In this document: piece after piece, positions 25,573-35,085 of the stretch | How the letters are laid out: every line of letters begins with the position of its first letter | Numbering within the stretch: the first letter of the stretch is position 1 | Assembly: GCA_900317155.1 (NCBI GenBank) | Contig: ONFO01000029.1 | Coordinates: forward strand, 1-50,352 | Source of the DNA: an uncultured Bacteroidales bacterium | GTDB taxonomy: Bacteria; Bacteroidota; Bacteroidia; Bacteroidales; F082 | Length of the DNA: 50,352 bases | Direction: 5' to 3' | Program-made: the position numbers and the translations under genes | The notes under the pieces: model-generated | The model's database searches: none | The model's input: the letters and a program-made list of their open reading frames with translations, nothing else | Told to the model about the DNA's origin: nothing

Positions 25573-26859
25573 ATGAACAGTTGGATTATTGTTGTCGTCA
25601 CCTTGTTTTTCTCCGCCCTCTGCTCTGGTTTGGAGATTGCCTTCAATAGCATTAATCGGCTTCAACTTGAGGTGGAGTTGACAAAAAAGACATTCTCTGC
25701 CAAGATTATCAGCCTTTTTTTCAAAGACCAGTCGAGGTTTATCACGTCGTTGCTTTTGGGCAATAATATTGCGCTTATCATTTATGGCATGAGCATGGCC
25801 CAACTGCTTGATGATCCCGTGAATCATTGGCTGCAAGCCATTTCGTTGGATAACGATTTCATGGTGTTGCTGGTGAAGACCATTCTAACGACCTTGCTTG
25901 TACTGTTGGTTGGCGAGTTTTTGCCCAAGATGCTGTTTCGTCTCAATCCTAATGGTATCCTTTCGTTTTTTGCTTTACCGACGTTTGTATGCTATTGCCT
26001 GTTTTATCCTCTGACCCTGTTTTACACCTTCATTTCTGAGTTCATCATTCGCCGTGTGCTACGGCAGAACGTGGATAGCGAGGAATACAAGTTCAGCACG
26101 GTTGACTTGAATGATTTCATTGCGGAATATGCCGACCCGACGGAAGCCGACGAGGACATGCAGCAGGAAATACAGTTGTTCCAAAACGTGATGGAATTCC
26201 GCTCGGTGAAGCTGCGCGAGTGTATGGGACCCCGCAACGAAATCGAGTCCGTGAAACTGACCGACAGCATCGAGGCTGTGAAGGCACGATTCGAGGAAAC
26301 CAAGCACTCCAAACTTATCGTGGTTGGCGATAGCATCGACGACATTGTGGGTTATGTGCACCTCAACGATGTGGTACGCGCCATAGCTGGTCACAAGGAG
26401 GTGGTCTTGTCGGATTTGGTGCGTCGCATCGATTTCTTCCCCGAGACCTATACGGCCGACCGTCTGCTGAAACATTTCATCCAAAAACGTCAAGGCATTG
26501 CGGCTGTCGTGGATGAGTTTGGCGGTACCGCTGGGATTGTCACCATGGAGGATGTGGTAGAGGAGATTTTCGGCGAGATTGACGACGAATATGATGTGGA
26601 GGAAGAGGTTGAGAAAGTGGTTGACGACAACACTTTTGTCTTTTCGGCCCGCCTTGAAATCGACTATCTCAACGACATTTACAAACTTGACCTTCCCGTT
26701 TCAGACGATTATGAGACCTTGGCAGGCATGATTCTGCATTATTGTGAGAGCATTCCCGAGCAGGGAGAGGTGCTCGAAATCGGCAATTATAAGATAAAAA
26801 TCCTTAAGGCATCCCATATGAAATTGGATGAAGTGGAATTACAAATTCAAAATAAATAA
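25573..26859 (+). CDS. CorC/HlyC family CNNM-CBS transporter-like protein
   Basis: The 428-residue protein has an N-terminal CNNM membrane domain (about 1-165, three to four helices, starting 'FFSALCSGLEIAFNS'). Two CBS domains follow (about 205-325, with VVDEFGGTAGIVTMEDVVEEI), then a C-terminal CorC/HlyC domain (about 345-425). Such proteins are linked to Mg2+/Co2+ efflux or, in gliding Bacteroidetes, to GldE. It is coupled to lptC. Confidence 0.88.
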   Translation: MNSWIIVVVTLFFSALCSGLEIAFNSINRLQLEVELTKKTFSAKIISLFFKDQSRFITSLLLGNNIALIIYGMSMAQLLDDPVNHWLQAISLDNDFMVLLVKTILTTLLVLLVGEFLPKMLFRLNPNGILSFFALPTFVCYCLFYPLTLFYTFISEFIIRRVLRQNVDSEEYKFSTVDLNDFIAEYADPTEADEDMQQEIQLFQNVMEFRSVKLRECMGPRNEIESVKLTDSIEAVKARFEETKHSKLIVVGDSIDDIVGYVHLNDVVRAIAGHKEVVLSDLVRRIDFFPETYTADRLLKHFIQKRQGIAAVVDEFGGTAGIVTMEDVVEEIFGEIDDEYDVEEEVEKVVDDNTFVFSARLEIDYLNDIYKLDLPVSDDYETLAGMILHYCESIPEQGEVLEIGNYKIKILKASHMKLDEVELQIQNK

Positions 26860-26953
26860 TTGATTTTTAATATTTTATAGAACGAATACACCGAAAATAA
26901 GGCGTTTGAAAAATAAAAATCAAACATTTGTCCCTGCGAGTTGAAATCTTTAC

Positions 26954-26961
26954 TAAATTTG
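26954..26961 (+). promoter_or_regulatory. -7 promoter element for the PpiD-like gene
   Basis: TAAATTTG, 43 nt upstream of the ATG, with TTTG at 26927-26930 as a distant -33 candidate. The gene may therefore be transcribed separately from the LptC-CorC run. Confidence 0.5.
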
Positions 26962-27004
26962 CACGCTCAAAATTGAAGTTTAATAGTAATAGAAAAATAG
27001 AATT

Positions 27005-29128
27005 ATGGCAGCAATTGAAAAAATCAGAAGACGCTCAGGATTGTTGATTGCAATCATCGGTATCGCATTGTTAGCGTTTGTCTTACAAGACCTTTTCCAG
27101 AGTCAGGGAAGAAACACTGGCCCGTCGGTGGCGGTTGTTGATGGCGAAAAGATTTCCATCAGGGACTATGAACAGCTCAAGGAGAAGAATCTTGAAAACA
27201 GAAAGTCTTCAACAAACAACAACAATCTCTCTTCAGCAGAGACCTATAGTGTTTATAATAACACGTTAGAAGAGATGATCAAGGAAAACCTCATGACTAA
27301 AGAGTACGATGCGGCAGGTATCGGCATCACCAGTGAGGAACTTATGGATCAAATGACGGGCGAAAACCCGCATGAATGGATTAAGCAGAGCTTCAGCGAT
27401 GCTAATGGTTTTGACCAGCAGCGCGTGGTTCAATATCTCCAAAACTTGAGCGACCTTCCGGCCGAGTATTACAACCGTTGGATTGATTTCGAGAAGGCTT
27501 TGAAGCAGAATCGTCTGGAGACGAAGTTCGACAACTTGGTGAAGGCTTCCTATTTCCTTCCCACAGCTCTGGCCAAAAAGTATTATGAGAACAAAAACAT
27601 GAAGGCTTCTGCCGATGTCGTCGCTTTGCGTTATACAACTATCCCGGATTCAACGGTGACCGTTACTGATGCCGACAACAGAGCTTTCTATGAGGAGAAT
27701 AAGTACCGTTATGAGACAGATGAAAGACGTGACATTGAATACGTCGTTTTCGAGATTAAACCGTCATTGGAAGACCGTCAGGAAGCCCTGAAGTTTGTGC
27801 AAGACATGAAGCCCGAATTTACCGCTATTGAAAATGTGGTCAGCTTCGTGAATGCCAATTCCGACAAGCGTTACGACAGCACTTGGGTGGGTCGTAAAGA
27901 CGTTCCTGAACAAGTCGAAAAGGCTGTCTTCGACAGTGGCAATGGTGTGGGTTACGTTTATGGACCTTACGAAGACGGAGACGCTTTCAATCTTGTCCGT
28001 ATTGTTGATATGCAGAACCGTCCTGACTCACTTAAGGCCAGCCACATCTTAATTGGCTACAAAGGTGCTTATGGTAGTCAAGATACCATCACTACCAAGG
28101 AGCAAGCCGAAGCCAAAGCCAATGAGTTGCTGGCTCAGCTGAAAGCTGCCAAGAACAACGATGAACTGTTTGCCGAGTTGGCTGCTGAGTACAACACCGA
28201 TGCCACCAAGGAAAAAGGCGGTGACCTCGACTGGTTCCTCGATGGACAGATGGTTCCTGAATTCAATACTTATGTTTTGAATAACCCTGTGGGTACACTG
28301 GGTGTTGTGGAGACGCCTTTTGGTTACCATGTTGTGAAGGTTACGGGTAAGACCGAACCTCAACCCAAGGCTCGTCTTGCTTATCTGACCCATGAAATCA
28401 CCTCGAGCACGAAGACCTACCAAAACATCTATGCCCAAGCTAACAAGTTCGTCACCGATAACAGAACCTACGACCAATTCAATAAAGCTATCGAGGAGCA
28501 AGGTCTCACCAAACGTACCATGCCGAGAATGAACAAGTCGACCTATCAGATTGCTGGTATTGACAACCCGCGTGAGATTGTGCGTTGGGCTTTCGATGAA
28601 AAGACCAAGAAGGGCGATGTTTCCGAGAAGATTTTCGAACTCGACAATATGCTGGTTGTGGCTGCTTTGACAGGTGTCGTCCATGAAGGCTATGCTCCTT
28701 TGGAGGCTATCATCGACCAGGCCAAATACCAGATCCTCAATAAGAAGAAAGGTGAGATTGCTGTGGAGAAGATGAAAGCTTGTGGTAATGATGTCGACAG
28801 AATGATTAAAGAATTGGGTGCTGAGTCCACTACAGTTTCTGATATCTCCATCGACTCGCGTGTGTTAGGCAACTTTGGTGTTGAAGCTGACATTGTTGGT
28901 ACCCTCCTTGGCATGAAAGAAGGTCAGGAGACAGGTCCCATTGCAGGAAACAGCAGTGCTTTCATTATCAAAAATGTGAAATTCACGGCGCCTGCTGAGA
29001 CTACCAATTATTCGGATATTGTCAGAGAGAAGACCAGCCAATTCACTAACAAGGTTGGCGGTGGTGCTGTCTACAACGCATTGAGAAATCAGGCTAAGAT
29101 TAAGGACAACAGAACCGATATCTTCTGA
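27005..29128 (+). CDS. SurA/PpiD-like periplasmic peptidyl-prolyl isomerase
   Basis: The 707-residue protein has one N-terminal membrane helix (about 12-30), then a SurA_N/PpiD chaperone region and a parvulin domain (about 340-445). The parvulin domain contains KASHILIGYKG, 'FAELAAEYNTDATKEKGGDL' and 'VVETPFGYHVVKVTGK'. Long helical segments follow. It should fold outer membrane proteins while anchored to the inner membrane. It is last in the envelope locus and ends at a strong terminator. Confidence 0.9.
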   Translation: MAAIEKIRRRSGLLIAIIGIALLAFVLQDLFQSQGRNTGPSVAVVDGEKISIRDYEQLKEKNLENRKSSTNNNNLSSAETYSVYNNTLEEMIKENLMTKEYDAAGIGITSEELMDQMTGENPHEWIKQSFSDANGFDQQRVVQYLQNLSDLPAEYYNRWIDFEKALKQNRLETKFDNLVKASYFLPTALAKKYYENKNMKASADVVALRYTTIPDSTVTVTDADNRAFYEENKYRYETDERRDIEYVVFEIKPSLEDRQEALKFVQDMKPEFTAIENVVSFVNANSDKRYDSTWVGRKDVPEQVEKAVFDSGNGVGYVYGPYEDGDAFNLVRIVDMQNRPDSLKASHILIGYKGAYGSQDTITTKEQAEAKANELLAQLKAAKNNDELFAELAAEYNTDATKEKGGDLDWFLDGQMVPEFNTYVLNNPVGTLGVVETPFGYHVVKVTGKTEPQPKARLAYLTHEITSSTKTYQNIYAQANKFVTDNRTYDQFNKAIEEQGLTKRTMPRMNKSTYQIAGIDNPREIVRWAFDEKTKKGDVSEKIFELDNMLVVAALTGVVHEGYAPLEAIIDQAKYQILNKKKGEIAVEKMKACGNDVDRMIKELGAESTTVSDISIDSRVLGNFGVEADIVGTLLGMKEGQETGPIAGNSSAFIIKNVKFTAPAETTNYSDIVREKTSQFTNKVGGGAVYNALRNQAKIKDNRTDIF

Positions 29129-29167
29129 TTATAGTAATATACCAGATAAGTTTTTCATGTTAGTTTG

Positions 29168-29199
29168 GTGCGTCTGCTTTGTGCAGGCGCACTTTTTTT
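29168..29199 (+). terminator. intrinsic terminator
   Basis: GTGCGTCTGC (29168-29177) pairs with GCAGGCGCAC (29183-29192), followed by seven T. Confidence 0.85.
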
Positions 29200-29280
29200 G
29201 CCTTAGGCATACTAACCCATCTGTTTTTGCGTTACCAAATACAAAGAGTTACTTTTTTCTTATCATAATAATTAGTTTCA

Positions 29281-30939
29281 ATGAAAAATCTGAAGTACTT
29301 ATTATTTGTCGCAGCCGTGGCATTTGCCATTGTAGGTTGCCGTAAGCCCGTTGATGTTTCTTTTGCTGTAGCCACGCAAGAGATGGAAGCCGCGGGCGGT
29401 TCAGTTGAAGTCGCGCTGAACTCGAATGGCGAATGGACTATCGAGTCCACTGCAGAGTGGCTTACCGTTTCGCCCATGTCGGGCAGTGGCAATGCCACGT
29501 TGACGCTTACTGCCCAAGCCAATGCGACAGAGGATAGCCGTTCGGCACAGATTAAAGCCATTACCAAAGATAATGCGGCGACTATGAACTTGACCCAAAA
29601 TGCGTTGGAATACTATTTAACTGTGTCGCCCAAAGTAATACAATGTGGCAGCAATGGCGGTGAGTATACTGTCTCGGTGTCGTCCAATGTCGATTGGGAA
29701 GTCGGCCTACCTCAGTGGATTTCAAGTACGGTGACTCATGGTTCCGATAATGCGACAGTCACGTTGACGGTCATGCCTATTGACGGTGAGATGGCTGATT
29801 CACGAGAAGCTGACGTGTTTTTCGGAAACAGCAGTTATGGCGATAAAGTCCATGTTATTCAGACTGTCGATCCGATTTTAAGCATTGATGTCAGGCCTAA
29901 AAACCTTGAATTTGTCAGTGCGGGAGAGACCAAGTCAGTCTTCGTTTTTACCGAAGATTCGTGGTCGGCTACAGTTGATGTAGATTGGGTTACGCTGAGC
30001 AAAACAGAAGGACAAGGCAATGGTGAAGTCAGTGTGACTTTAGGAGAGAACCCTGAATATGTCCAGCGCCAGACCACTGTCGTTTTCACTTCGGGTGGTA
30101 ACATGACAGCTATCTTAAGCATCAGTCAGGAAGCCTTGCCTGACCCGCATTTCTTGGAGGTTTCTCCTCTTTCATTCCAGTTTGGAAATGAAGGTGGCGA
30201 ACAGTCCATGACCATCGGATGTGATGATGCCTGGACGATTGATGCAAGTAATGACTGGCTTACCGTTACGCCTATGACGGGAACAGGAAATGCCACTGTC
30301 ACGATAGGGGTTAACCCTAATACATTATTGGAACCCAGAATGGCATACGTTATTGTTAAATCGGGTGATTTGGTTCAGGAAGTGATGGTCAATCAGGCGG
30401 CAGGCGACACACCTCTTTTCGTTGGTTTTGAACCCGACACGTTGTACGTTTCATATTCGGGTGGTATACAGCACTTGGAGTTGACTTCAAACACAACTTG
30501 GCAACTTCAGGCGAGTGAGTGGATTAATCTTTTAAATACTACTACTGGAGAAGGTGATGCCTCGTTCGATATCGTTGTTGACTTCAATGAGAATTCGGAG
30601 GATAGGATTGGCTATGTGAATGCCAAGCACAATGGGCAGATTATGGCTACTATGATAATAGTACAAGAGGGTTGGTACAGCATCCTTGAGGCAAGTCTCA
30701 CGGAAATTGAGGCACGTCCCGAAGGTGGTGAATATGTCATCCAAGTTACGGCAAACCAGTCATGGTCGGTTAATACCACTGAAAACTGGATACATTGTAC
30801 GCCCAATAGTGGCTTCAGCAATGGAGAATTCACTATCACAGTTGATGCGATGGAAGGGGTTCGACCGCGAATGGGTAGAATAAAGTTGGGCGGATCGACT
30901 GGAGACCAGGTAATGATAATGGTGAATCAACATCCATGA
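29281..30939 (+). CDS. lipoprotein with six tandem BACON domains
   Basis: The 552-residue protein has a lipoprotein signal (AIVGC, cysteine at 20). The mature part is almost entirely six repeats of about 85-90 residues. Each runs from a 'GG'-type turn (AAGGSVEV, SNGGEYTV, SAGETKSV, NEGGEQSM, SYSGGIQHL, PEGGEYVI) through a W-x-x-[ED]-x-x-x-W-[LIV] core to a strand ending in NQ or QE. This is the BACON (Bacteroidetes-associated carbohydrate-binding often N-terminal) pattern. Such proteins are cell-surface and bind mucin or glycans; the ligand here is not determined. No enzyme domain is attached. Confidence 0.9.
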   Translation: MKNLKYLLFVAAVAFAIVGCRKPVDVSFAVATQEMEAAGGSVEVALNSNGEWTIESTAEWLTVSPMSGSGNATLTLTAQANATEDSRSAQIKAITKDNAATMNLTQNALEYYLTVSPKVIQCGSNGGEYTVSVSSNVDWEVGLPQWISSTVTHGSDNATVTLTVMPIDGEMADSREADVFFGNSSYGDKVHVIQTVDPILSIDVRPKNLEFVSAGETKSVFVFTEDSWSATVDVDWVTLSKTEGQGNGEVSVTLGENPEYVQRQTTVVFTSGGNMTAILSISQEALPDPHFLEVSPLSFQFGNEGGEQSMTIGCDDAWTIDASNDWLTVTPMTGTGNATVTIGVNPNTLLEPRMAYVIVKSGDLVQEVMVNQAAGDTPLFVGFEPDTLYVSYSGGIQHLELTSNTTWQLQASEWINLLNTTTGEGDASFDIVVDFNENSEDRIGYVNAKHNGQIMATMIIVQEGWYSILEASLTEIEARPEGGEYVIQVTANQSWSVNTTENWIHCTPNSGFSNGEFTITVDAMEGVRPRMGRIKLGGSTGDQVMIMVNQHP

Positions 30940-30975
30940 AAAAAGGGAGCTTATTGCTCCCTTTTTTCATGGATG
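30931..30975. terminator. bidirectional terminator overlapping a stop codon
   Basis: Bases 30931-30950 and 30956-30975 are perfect inverted 20-mers with a 5-nt loop. The stem includes A6 and T6 tracts that act as U-runs in both directions. The TGA stop of the BACON gene (30937-30939) lies inside the left arm. Confidence 0.85.
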
Positions 30976-30992
30976 TATGTAATGATAGAAGT

Positions 30993-32594
30993 TTAGAATC
31001 CCGTACCGAACCAATACCAAAATTTGTTCTCCATCTCTTTCCATGCTTGGCGCGTTGAGGCGGCGAAGTCGGAGGTGTATTGGTTGAGGAGTTCGGTGGC
31101 TTCTTTCTTCTTGCCGTCGGCAATCAAGGCTTGGGCTCTGTCTTCGATGGCGGGGATTTCATCGAAAGCTTTTTGTTCGAAACGGTTGGCCGTGCCAAGT
31201 AGGGTTTGCTTGGTGCGACCCCATTGTACGGTAGCCAGTTTGTTGGCTTTACGATAGTGCCAAATCCAAGCCTCGTCGCGGTAACGCAGTTGGCCGCATT
31301 TGTCGAAGCCTTCAGGCAGGGTAGTGGAGCCGGAGAAAATCGGTATGCGCGGGCTTTGGCCAGGGTTGTCGCAGGCCATCCAGCAAATAGCACCGATTTC
31401 GTCGGGCATCCAGCTGCGGCATTGGATGATATGATGGTAGCTGCTCCATGCCACGGCCACGGTGCGTTGGAAGTTGATGGTGCCAGGTGCCAGATAATTA
31501 ATGGTGTTCATCATTGTGCTACTCACCCAAGGATTGGCTATAGGGCTGATAATGGTGTCGTTGACTACACCGTCATCTGTGCGTTTCTTGCTCACCATTT
31601 TCACGTTGCGTGTCATATCCATATCGGTGCCTTCGTAGGTGCTACGGAAGAGTTCCATCACCTTGCGGACGTCGACGTTCTCATCGGGCTTCACCGAGAA
31701 GGGCAGTTCAGGCATGTCGCGGTTGAGGTTCAAAGAAGGAGCCAGTTGGCTGAGGATAAAGAACTCGCGGTCGCTGTAGTTCTTGCCGCCGCCGTAGGAA
31801 GCGCGGAAGGCTTTCCAGAAGATGAAGTCGCCTTGTCCGTCCCAAAGGCCATATTTCTTTGCTACGGCTTCGCAGTTGTCGGAGCAATAAAAGTCCTTGC
31901 TCTTGCGCTCGAGTTTACCGATACGTGCGATATTGGCGCTGACACCTACTTCGTCGTCGGGAATGCGCTTGGCTGCCCAAACACCGCCGATTTTGTCGGG
32001 GCCTTCTCCGAGGATTTCCATCTGCCAGACTTCGTTCTTGTCGGCAATGGTGATGCACTCGCCGCCATCGCCGTAGCCGTATTCTTTTACCAGTTTGCCG
32101 ATGAGTTGGATGGCGTCGCGGGCATTGTCGCAACGCATCAAAGCCACGCGTTCGAGTTCTTCAATCATGAACATGCCTTTGTTGTTCACTAAAGTGTCGG
32201 GACCCGAGAAGGTGGTTTCGCCGATGGCCAGTTGTTTTTCATTGAGGCAGGGATAGGCCGTGTTGAGGTAGGCATAAGTGTGTGCTACCTGTGGGATTTC
32301 TCCAGCCAATTCCACGTTGCGGTTGTCGAAGGGGTCTTCGGTGTGCATAGTGCCTTTGTAGACTTTGTACATCTCGCCTTTTTCGTGGTCGGCGGCGGCT
32401 TCCCAACGCATCCAGGTGCGGTAGCGTCCATCGCAGGTGTGGGAGGTGATGACAGAGCCGTCGGTAGAGGCTTTCTTGCCCACCATGATGCTGGTGCAGT
32501 TGGCACCGACGCGTTGTTCGTTTTCGTCTTGAGCCATCGTGTTTAGGCCGATGAGCAGAAGAGCAGAAAGAAATAATGTTTTGAATTTAAGCAT
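30993..32594 (-). CDS. secreted C69-family dipeptidase
   Basis: The 533-residue protein has a signal peptide (ends NTMAQ) and a mature N-terminus leading to GANCTSIMVGKKASTDGS. C33 is the N-terminal nucleophile of family C69 (PepD), which releases dipeptides and is autoprocessed to expose the cysteine. WMRWEAAADHEKGE and 'ITIADKNEVWQMEILGEG' are also typical. Secretion places it in the periplasm or outside, fitting protein fermentation. It is 20 nt downstream of the T9SS gene on the same strand. Confidence 0.9.
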   Translation of the reverse strand: MLKFKTLFLSALLLIGLNTMAQDENEQRVGANCTSIMVGKKASTDGSVITSHTCDGRYRTWMRWEAAADHEKGEMYKVYKGTMHTEDPFDNRNVELAGEIPQVAHTYAYLNTAYPCLNEKQLAIGETTFSGPDTLVNNKGMFMIEELERVALMRCDNARDAIQLIGKLVKEYGYGDGGECITIADKNEVWQMEILGEGPDKIGGVWAAKRIPDDEVGVSANIARIGKLERKSKDFYCSDNCEAVAKKYGLWDGQGDFIFWKAFRASYGGGKNYSDREFFILSQLAPSLNLNRDMPELPFSVKPDENVDVRKVMELFRSTYEGTDMDMTRNVKMVSKKRTDDGVVNDTIISPIANPWVSSTMMNTINYLAPGTINFQRTVAVAWSSYHHIIQCRSWMPDEIGAICWMACDNPGQSPRIPIFSGSTTLPEGFDKCGQLRYRDEAWIWHYRKANKLATVQWGRTKQTLLGTANRFEQKAFDEIPAIEDRAQALIADGKKKEATELLNQYTSDFAASTRQAWKEMENKFWYWFGTGF

Positions 32595-32614
32595 ATTGAA
32601 TCGATTTGTGTTGA

Positions 32615-33712
32615 TTACTTTTTGATGATAGTTTGCTTTTTCGAACCGCTTTCGGTAGCAAGCAAAATGACATAAGTTCCAGCTTGAAGCCCTCTCAAAT
32701 CGAGTTGTTGTTTATTGCCGTAGGTAAAAATGCTATTGAGTATTCTGCCAGTCATGTCATACAAGGTCACTTGTTGAAGGCCTTCTGCTTCAATGGTCAC
32801 GAAATCGGTGGCTGGATTGGGGAATACGCTGATTATTGGCGTTTTGTTTTCAGATAGCGCGGTTGGGTCAAGTGGTGTTACCCAGAAGGTGACCATGGCC
32901 GTGTTGCATCCGCAGGGGATGGTCATTATGATGTCTAGCCATGTCACCGTGCCGGGCTCGGTTTCGGGGCGTAGGGTGGCGTAGGTTGTCACTTCGACGG
33001 TTTCGTCAGGTTGTACGGGGAAGGTCATGCCACTGACGCCGTTGACATAAGTGCTGAAATTGGTGAAATACTCGTTGGAAGGATGAGCGGTGATGTCAAG
33101 CGGGTCGTAGCCCGTGTTGTGGACGCGGTAGCGGAAGGTGGCCTGCGAGCCAGGGTACAAGACCGTGTCGCCGGTGATGGGTTCGGCCTCAAAGTCGTAT
33201 TGTAGTACCATGTCGATTTGGATGTCGTCGATGGTGAGGTAGGTAGCGCCTTGAGCTGCAATGGCGCGGATGCCGACATATTCGCAGTCCTCAGGGATGG
33301 AATTGATGTATGATGATACCTTTTCGTAAGTGTCACCATTGATGGTCGCAGAGAGGAGTTGCGTGTGCATGCTGTTGGGATCAGGTGTTTTGCCTGTCCA
33401 GAATTCGAGTTGGAACTCGCCATCCGAAATGGCCCAGCAGGTGAAGCGGTAATGCATGCTTGTAATCAGGTAGAGCGGCATATACATCCACGATTCGTCT
33501 GCGTTTGAAAATGCATACCAGTTGCCCGAATGCGGAATGCGGTTGTGGTCTTTTTCCAGATAACCGCAAAGCCATGAGTTGTTTTCACAAATCCAACCAG
33601 TGGGCTTTTCGAAGTCGTGGTTGGCATATTCGAAGCTTTCGATAAGGATGCTGTCGGCGAAGGCCTGGTTGGCAAGAAAGGCTACCAATAGGGTAAAAAA
33701 GAGTTTTCTCAT
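32615..33712 (-). CDS. secreted protein with T9SS sorting domain
   Basis: The 365-residue protein has a signal peptide (ends NQAFA). The N-terminal ~150 residues look like a concanavalin/choice-of-anchor-type jellyroll (ESFEYANHDFEKPTGW, SGNWYAFSNADESW). An Ig-like domain and a T9SS type A tail (VFPNPATDFVTIEAEG ... LYDMTGRILNS ... GTYVILLATE) follow. The start at 33712 is taken because the longer frame runs through the -7 element at 33730-33737. Exact function is unknown. Confidence 0.82.
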   Translation of the reverse strand: MRKLFFTLLVAFLANQAFADSILIESFEYANHDFEKPTGWICENNSWLCGYLEKDHNRIPHSGNWYAFSNADESWMYMPLYLITSMHYRFTCWAISDGEFQLEFWTGKTPDPNSMHTQLLSATINGDTYEKVSSYINSIPEDCEYVGIRAIAAQGATYLTIDDIQIDMVLQYDFEAEPITGDTVLYPGSQATFRYRVHNTGYDPLDITAHPSNEYFTNFSTYVNGVSGMTFPVQPDETVEVTTYATLRPETEPGTVTWLDIIMTIPCGCNTAMVTFWVTPLDPTALSENKTPIISVFPNPATDFVTIEAEGLQQVTLYDMTGRILNSIFTYGNKQQLDLRGLQAGTYVILLATESGSKKQTIIKK

Positions 33713-33729
33713 TTGCTTGTAAATTTGGG

Positions 33730-33737
33730 CAAAAATA
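33730..33737 (-). promoter_or_regulatory. -7 promoter element
   Basis: TATTTTTG on the minus strand, 17 nt upstream of the ATG at 33712. Its position supports that start and separates this gene from ccsA. Confidence 0.6.
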
Positions 33738-33747
33738 GAGAAAAAAC

Positions 33748-34920
33748 TCAATTGTAGGCATGAATTCCACCCAAAATCAAATTGACACCAAAATAGGTGA
33801 TGACGACACTCAAGAAGGCGAGGATGCCATAGATATGGAAAAACATAGGTTTCTGGAAGGATTTCCAAAGCTTTTCATGCAATGGTGCAGCATAGATAAG
33901 CAGGGTGATGAGTGCCCAGACTTCCTTCGGGTCCCACGACCAATAGTTGCCCCACGAGACGTTGGCCCACACAGCCCCGATGAAGATGCCGATAGCGAGC
34001 AAAGCCACGGCAGGGTAGAGCATCGCCGTGCTAAGTTTTTTCAATCGCTCCATACGAACTTTGTCTTTCGGCTTGATGAGGGCAATGATTCCGACTACCA
34101 GAATGCCCAGCAACAAAGCGTAAGCGGTGACGATGGTCGAGATGTGGAAACTGAAGAAAGGCGAGCGCAGCACTGGCAGCAGAGGATGGGTGAGCATCCT
34201 AATGTAGAGCACCACCATCAAAACTACAAGTACCGCAAGCCATGACCAGGTGACGACACGGAAAGTTTTCCGTCGTTCGATAAGAATAGCCACCAAGGCC
34301 GCGAAGAGCAGTGCATAGCCCGCGTATGTTACCCCGATACCCCAGGGATCGCGGGCGACGTCGAGGATGGAGTTGCCTTGCTCGTCGTAGTCGCTTTGGT
34401 AGAAACGGTAATGTTTGTGCCTCAAGATGTTGTTCATCGAGATGACAATATCCTCTTGTGTGTTGCCGTCTTTGAGTTGGAGATAGCTCACATAGTCCTT
34501 CGGCTTGTTGCTGTCGGGATATTTCTCTATCTCGAAACGGTCCAAGGTAAGGCTGAAGGGCAGCGCTTCTTTAGTGATTTCGCCTTTGTCTTGGATGAAA
34601 AAATGGCTATTGGGGCGATTGGGCTCAAGCTTCATCCTGCCGTGTTGACTCGTAAGCATGGTGAGCAGGGCACCCAAAAGGATGAGCAGGATGGACAGGT
34701 GCAAGGTGCAAACCGCCATCCGTTTCCACAAACGGCATTTCACCGCCATAAAGGCCAAAAGGCCAGCCAACAAAGCCCATAGTCCTACGAACCACCATGC
34801 GGAATAGACATGGATAAGGGCAAACTCCGAGCCGTGTAGTTTCTCGACGATGGTGCCTGCGGCGAGGACGGCGATGAGTATGATGACTAAGACAGATGTT
34901 ATGTGACGGAGGTACTTCAT
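33748..34920 (-). CDS. CcsBA-like cytochrome c biogenesis protein (short fusion)
   Basis: The 390-residue protein has about eight membrane helices. The first ~200 residues resemble a shortened ResB/CcsB part (two to three helices and a soluble loop with 'FSLTLDRFEIEKYPDSN'). The rest is CcsA-type with the haem-handling tryptophan-rich motif WGNYWSWDPKEVW (323-335) and conserved histidines (H259, H354). The protein would carry and attach haem to apocytochrome c in the periplasm. It is shorter than the usual Bacteroidetes CcsBA (often over 700 residues), so the ResB part is much reduced. The neighbouring di-haem protein is a likely client. Confidence 0.82.
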   Translation of the reverse strand: MKYLRHITSVLVIILIAVLAAGTIVEKLHGSEFALIHVYSAWWFVGLWALLAGLLAFMAVKCRLWKRMAVCTLHLSILLILLGALLTMLTSQHGRMKLEPNRPNSHFFIQDKGEITKEALPFSLTLDRFEIEKYPDSNKPKDYVSYLQLKDGNTQEDIVISMNNILRHKHYRFYQSDYDEQGNSILDVARDPWGIGVTYAGYALLFAALVAILIERRKTFRVVTWSWLAVLVVLMVVLYIRMLTHPLLPVLRSPFFSFHISTIVTAYALLLGILVVGIIALIKPKDKVRMERLKKLSTAMLYPAVALLAIGIFIGAVWANVSWGNYWSWDPKEVWALITLLIYAAPLHEKLWKSFQKPMFFHIYGILAFLSVVITYFGVNLILGGIHAYN

Positions 34921-34977
34921 AGGTGTTATGAGTATTTAGGAGAATTACGTTGCAAATATCCGATATTTTACCAAAAC

Positions 34978-35007
34978 GCAAAAATCCCCAAATTTGGGGA
35001 TTTTTGC
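34978..35007. terminator. perfect 30-bp palindrome, likely terminator
   Basis: The sequence GCAAAAATCCCCAAA is followed by its exact complement. It lies downstream of the di-haem gene (minus strand) and upstream of ccsA. With A/T tracts at both ends of the stem it can act as a terminator in either direction. Confidence 0.6.
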
Positions 35008-35047
35008 TTGAACCATTCCTTATTGTTTGTGATTGTTGTTTCGTGCC

Positions 35048-35077
35048 TGTAGAGACGCGTCATGGCACGTCTCTACA
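35048..35077. repeat. TAGAGACGC palindromic repeat
   Basis: TGTAGAGACG and CGTCTCTACA arms surround a CATGG core. The arms and core match the palindrome at 21876-21899, so this is a dispersed REP-like family in this genome. It lies just after the di-haem gene stop. Confidence 0.65.
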
Positions 35078-35085
35078 AGTGTTGG

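Noticed and set aside
31206-32192. 328-codon open frame on the plus strand
   Set aside because: Antisense of the C69 dipeptidase gene, with low-complexity Val/Ala/Gly/His composition and no recognisable domain.
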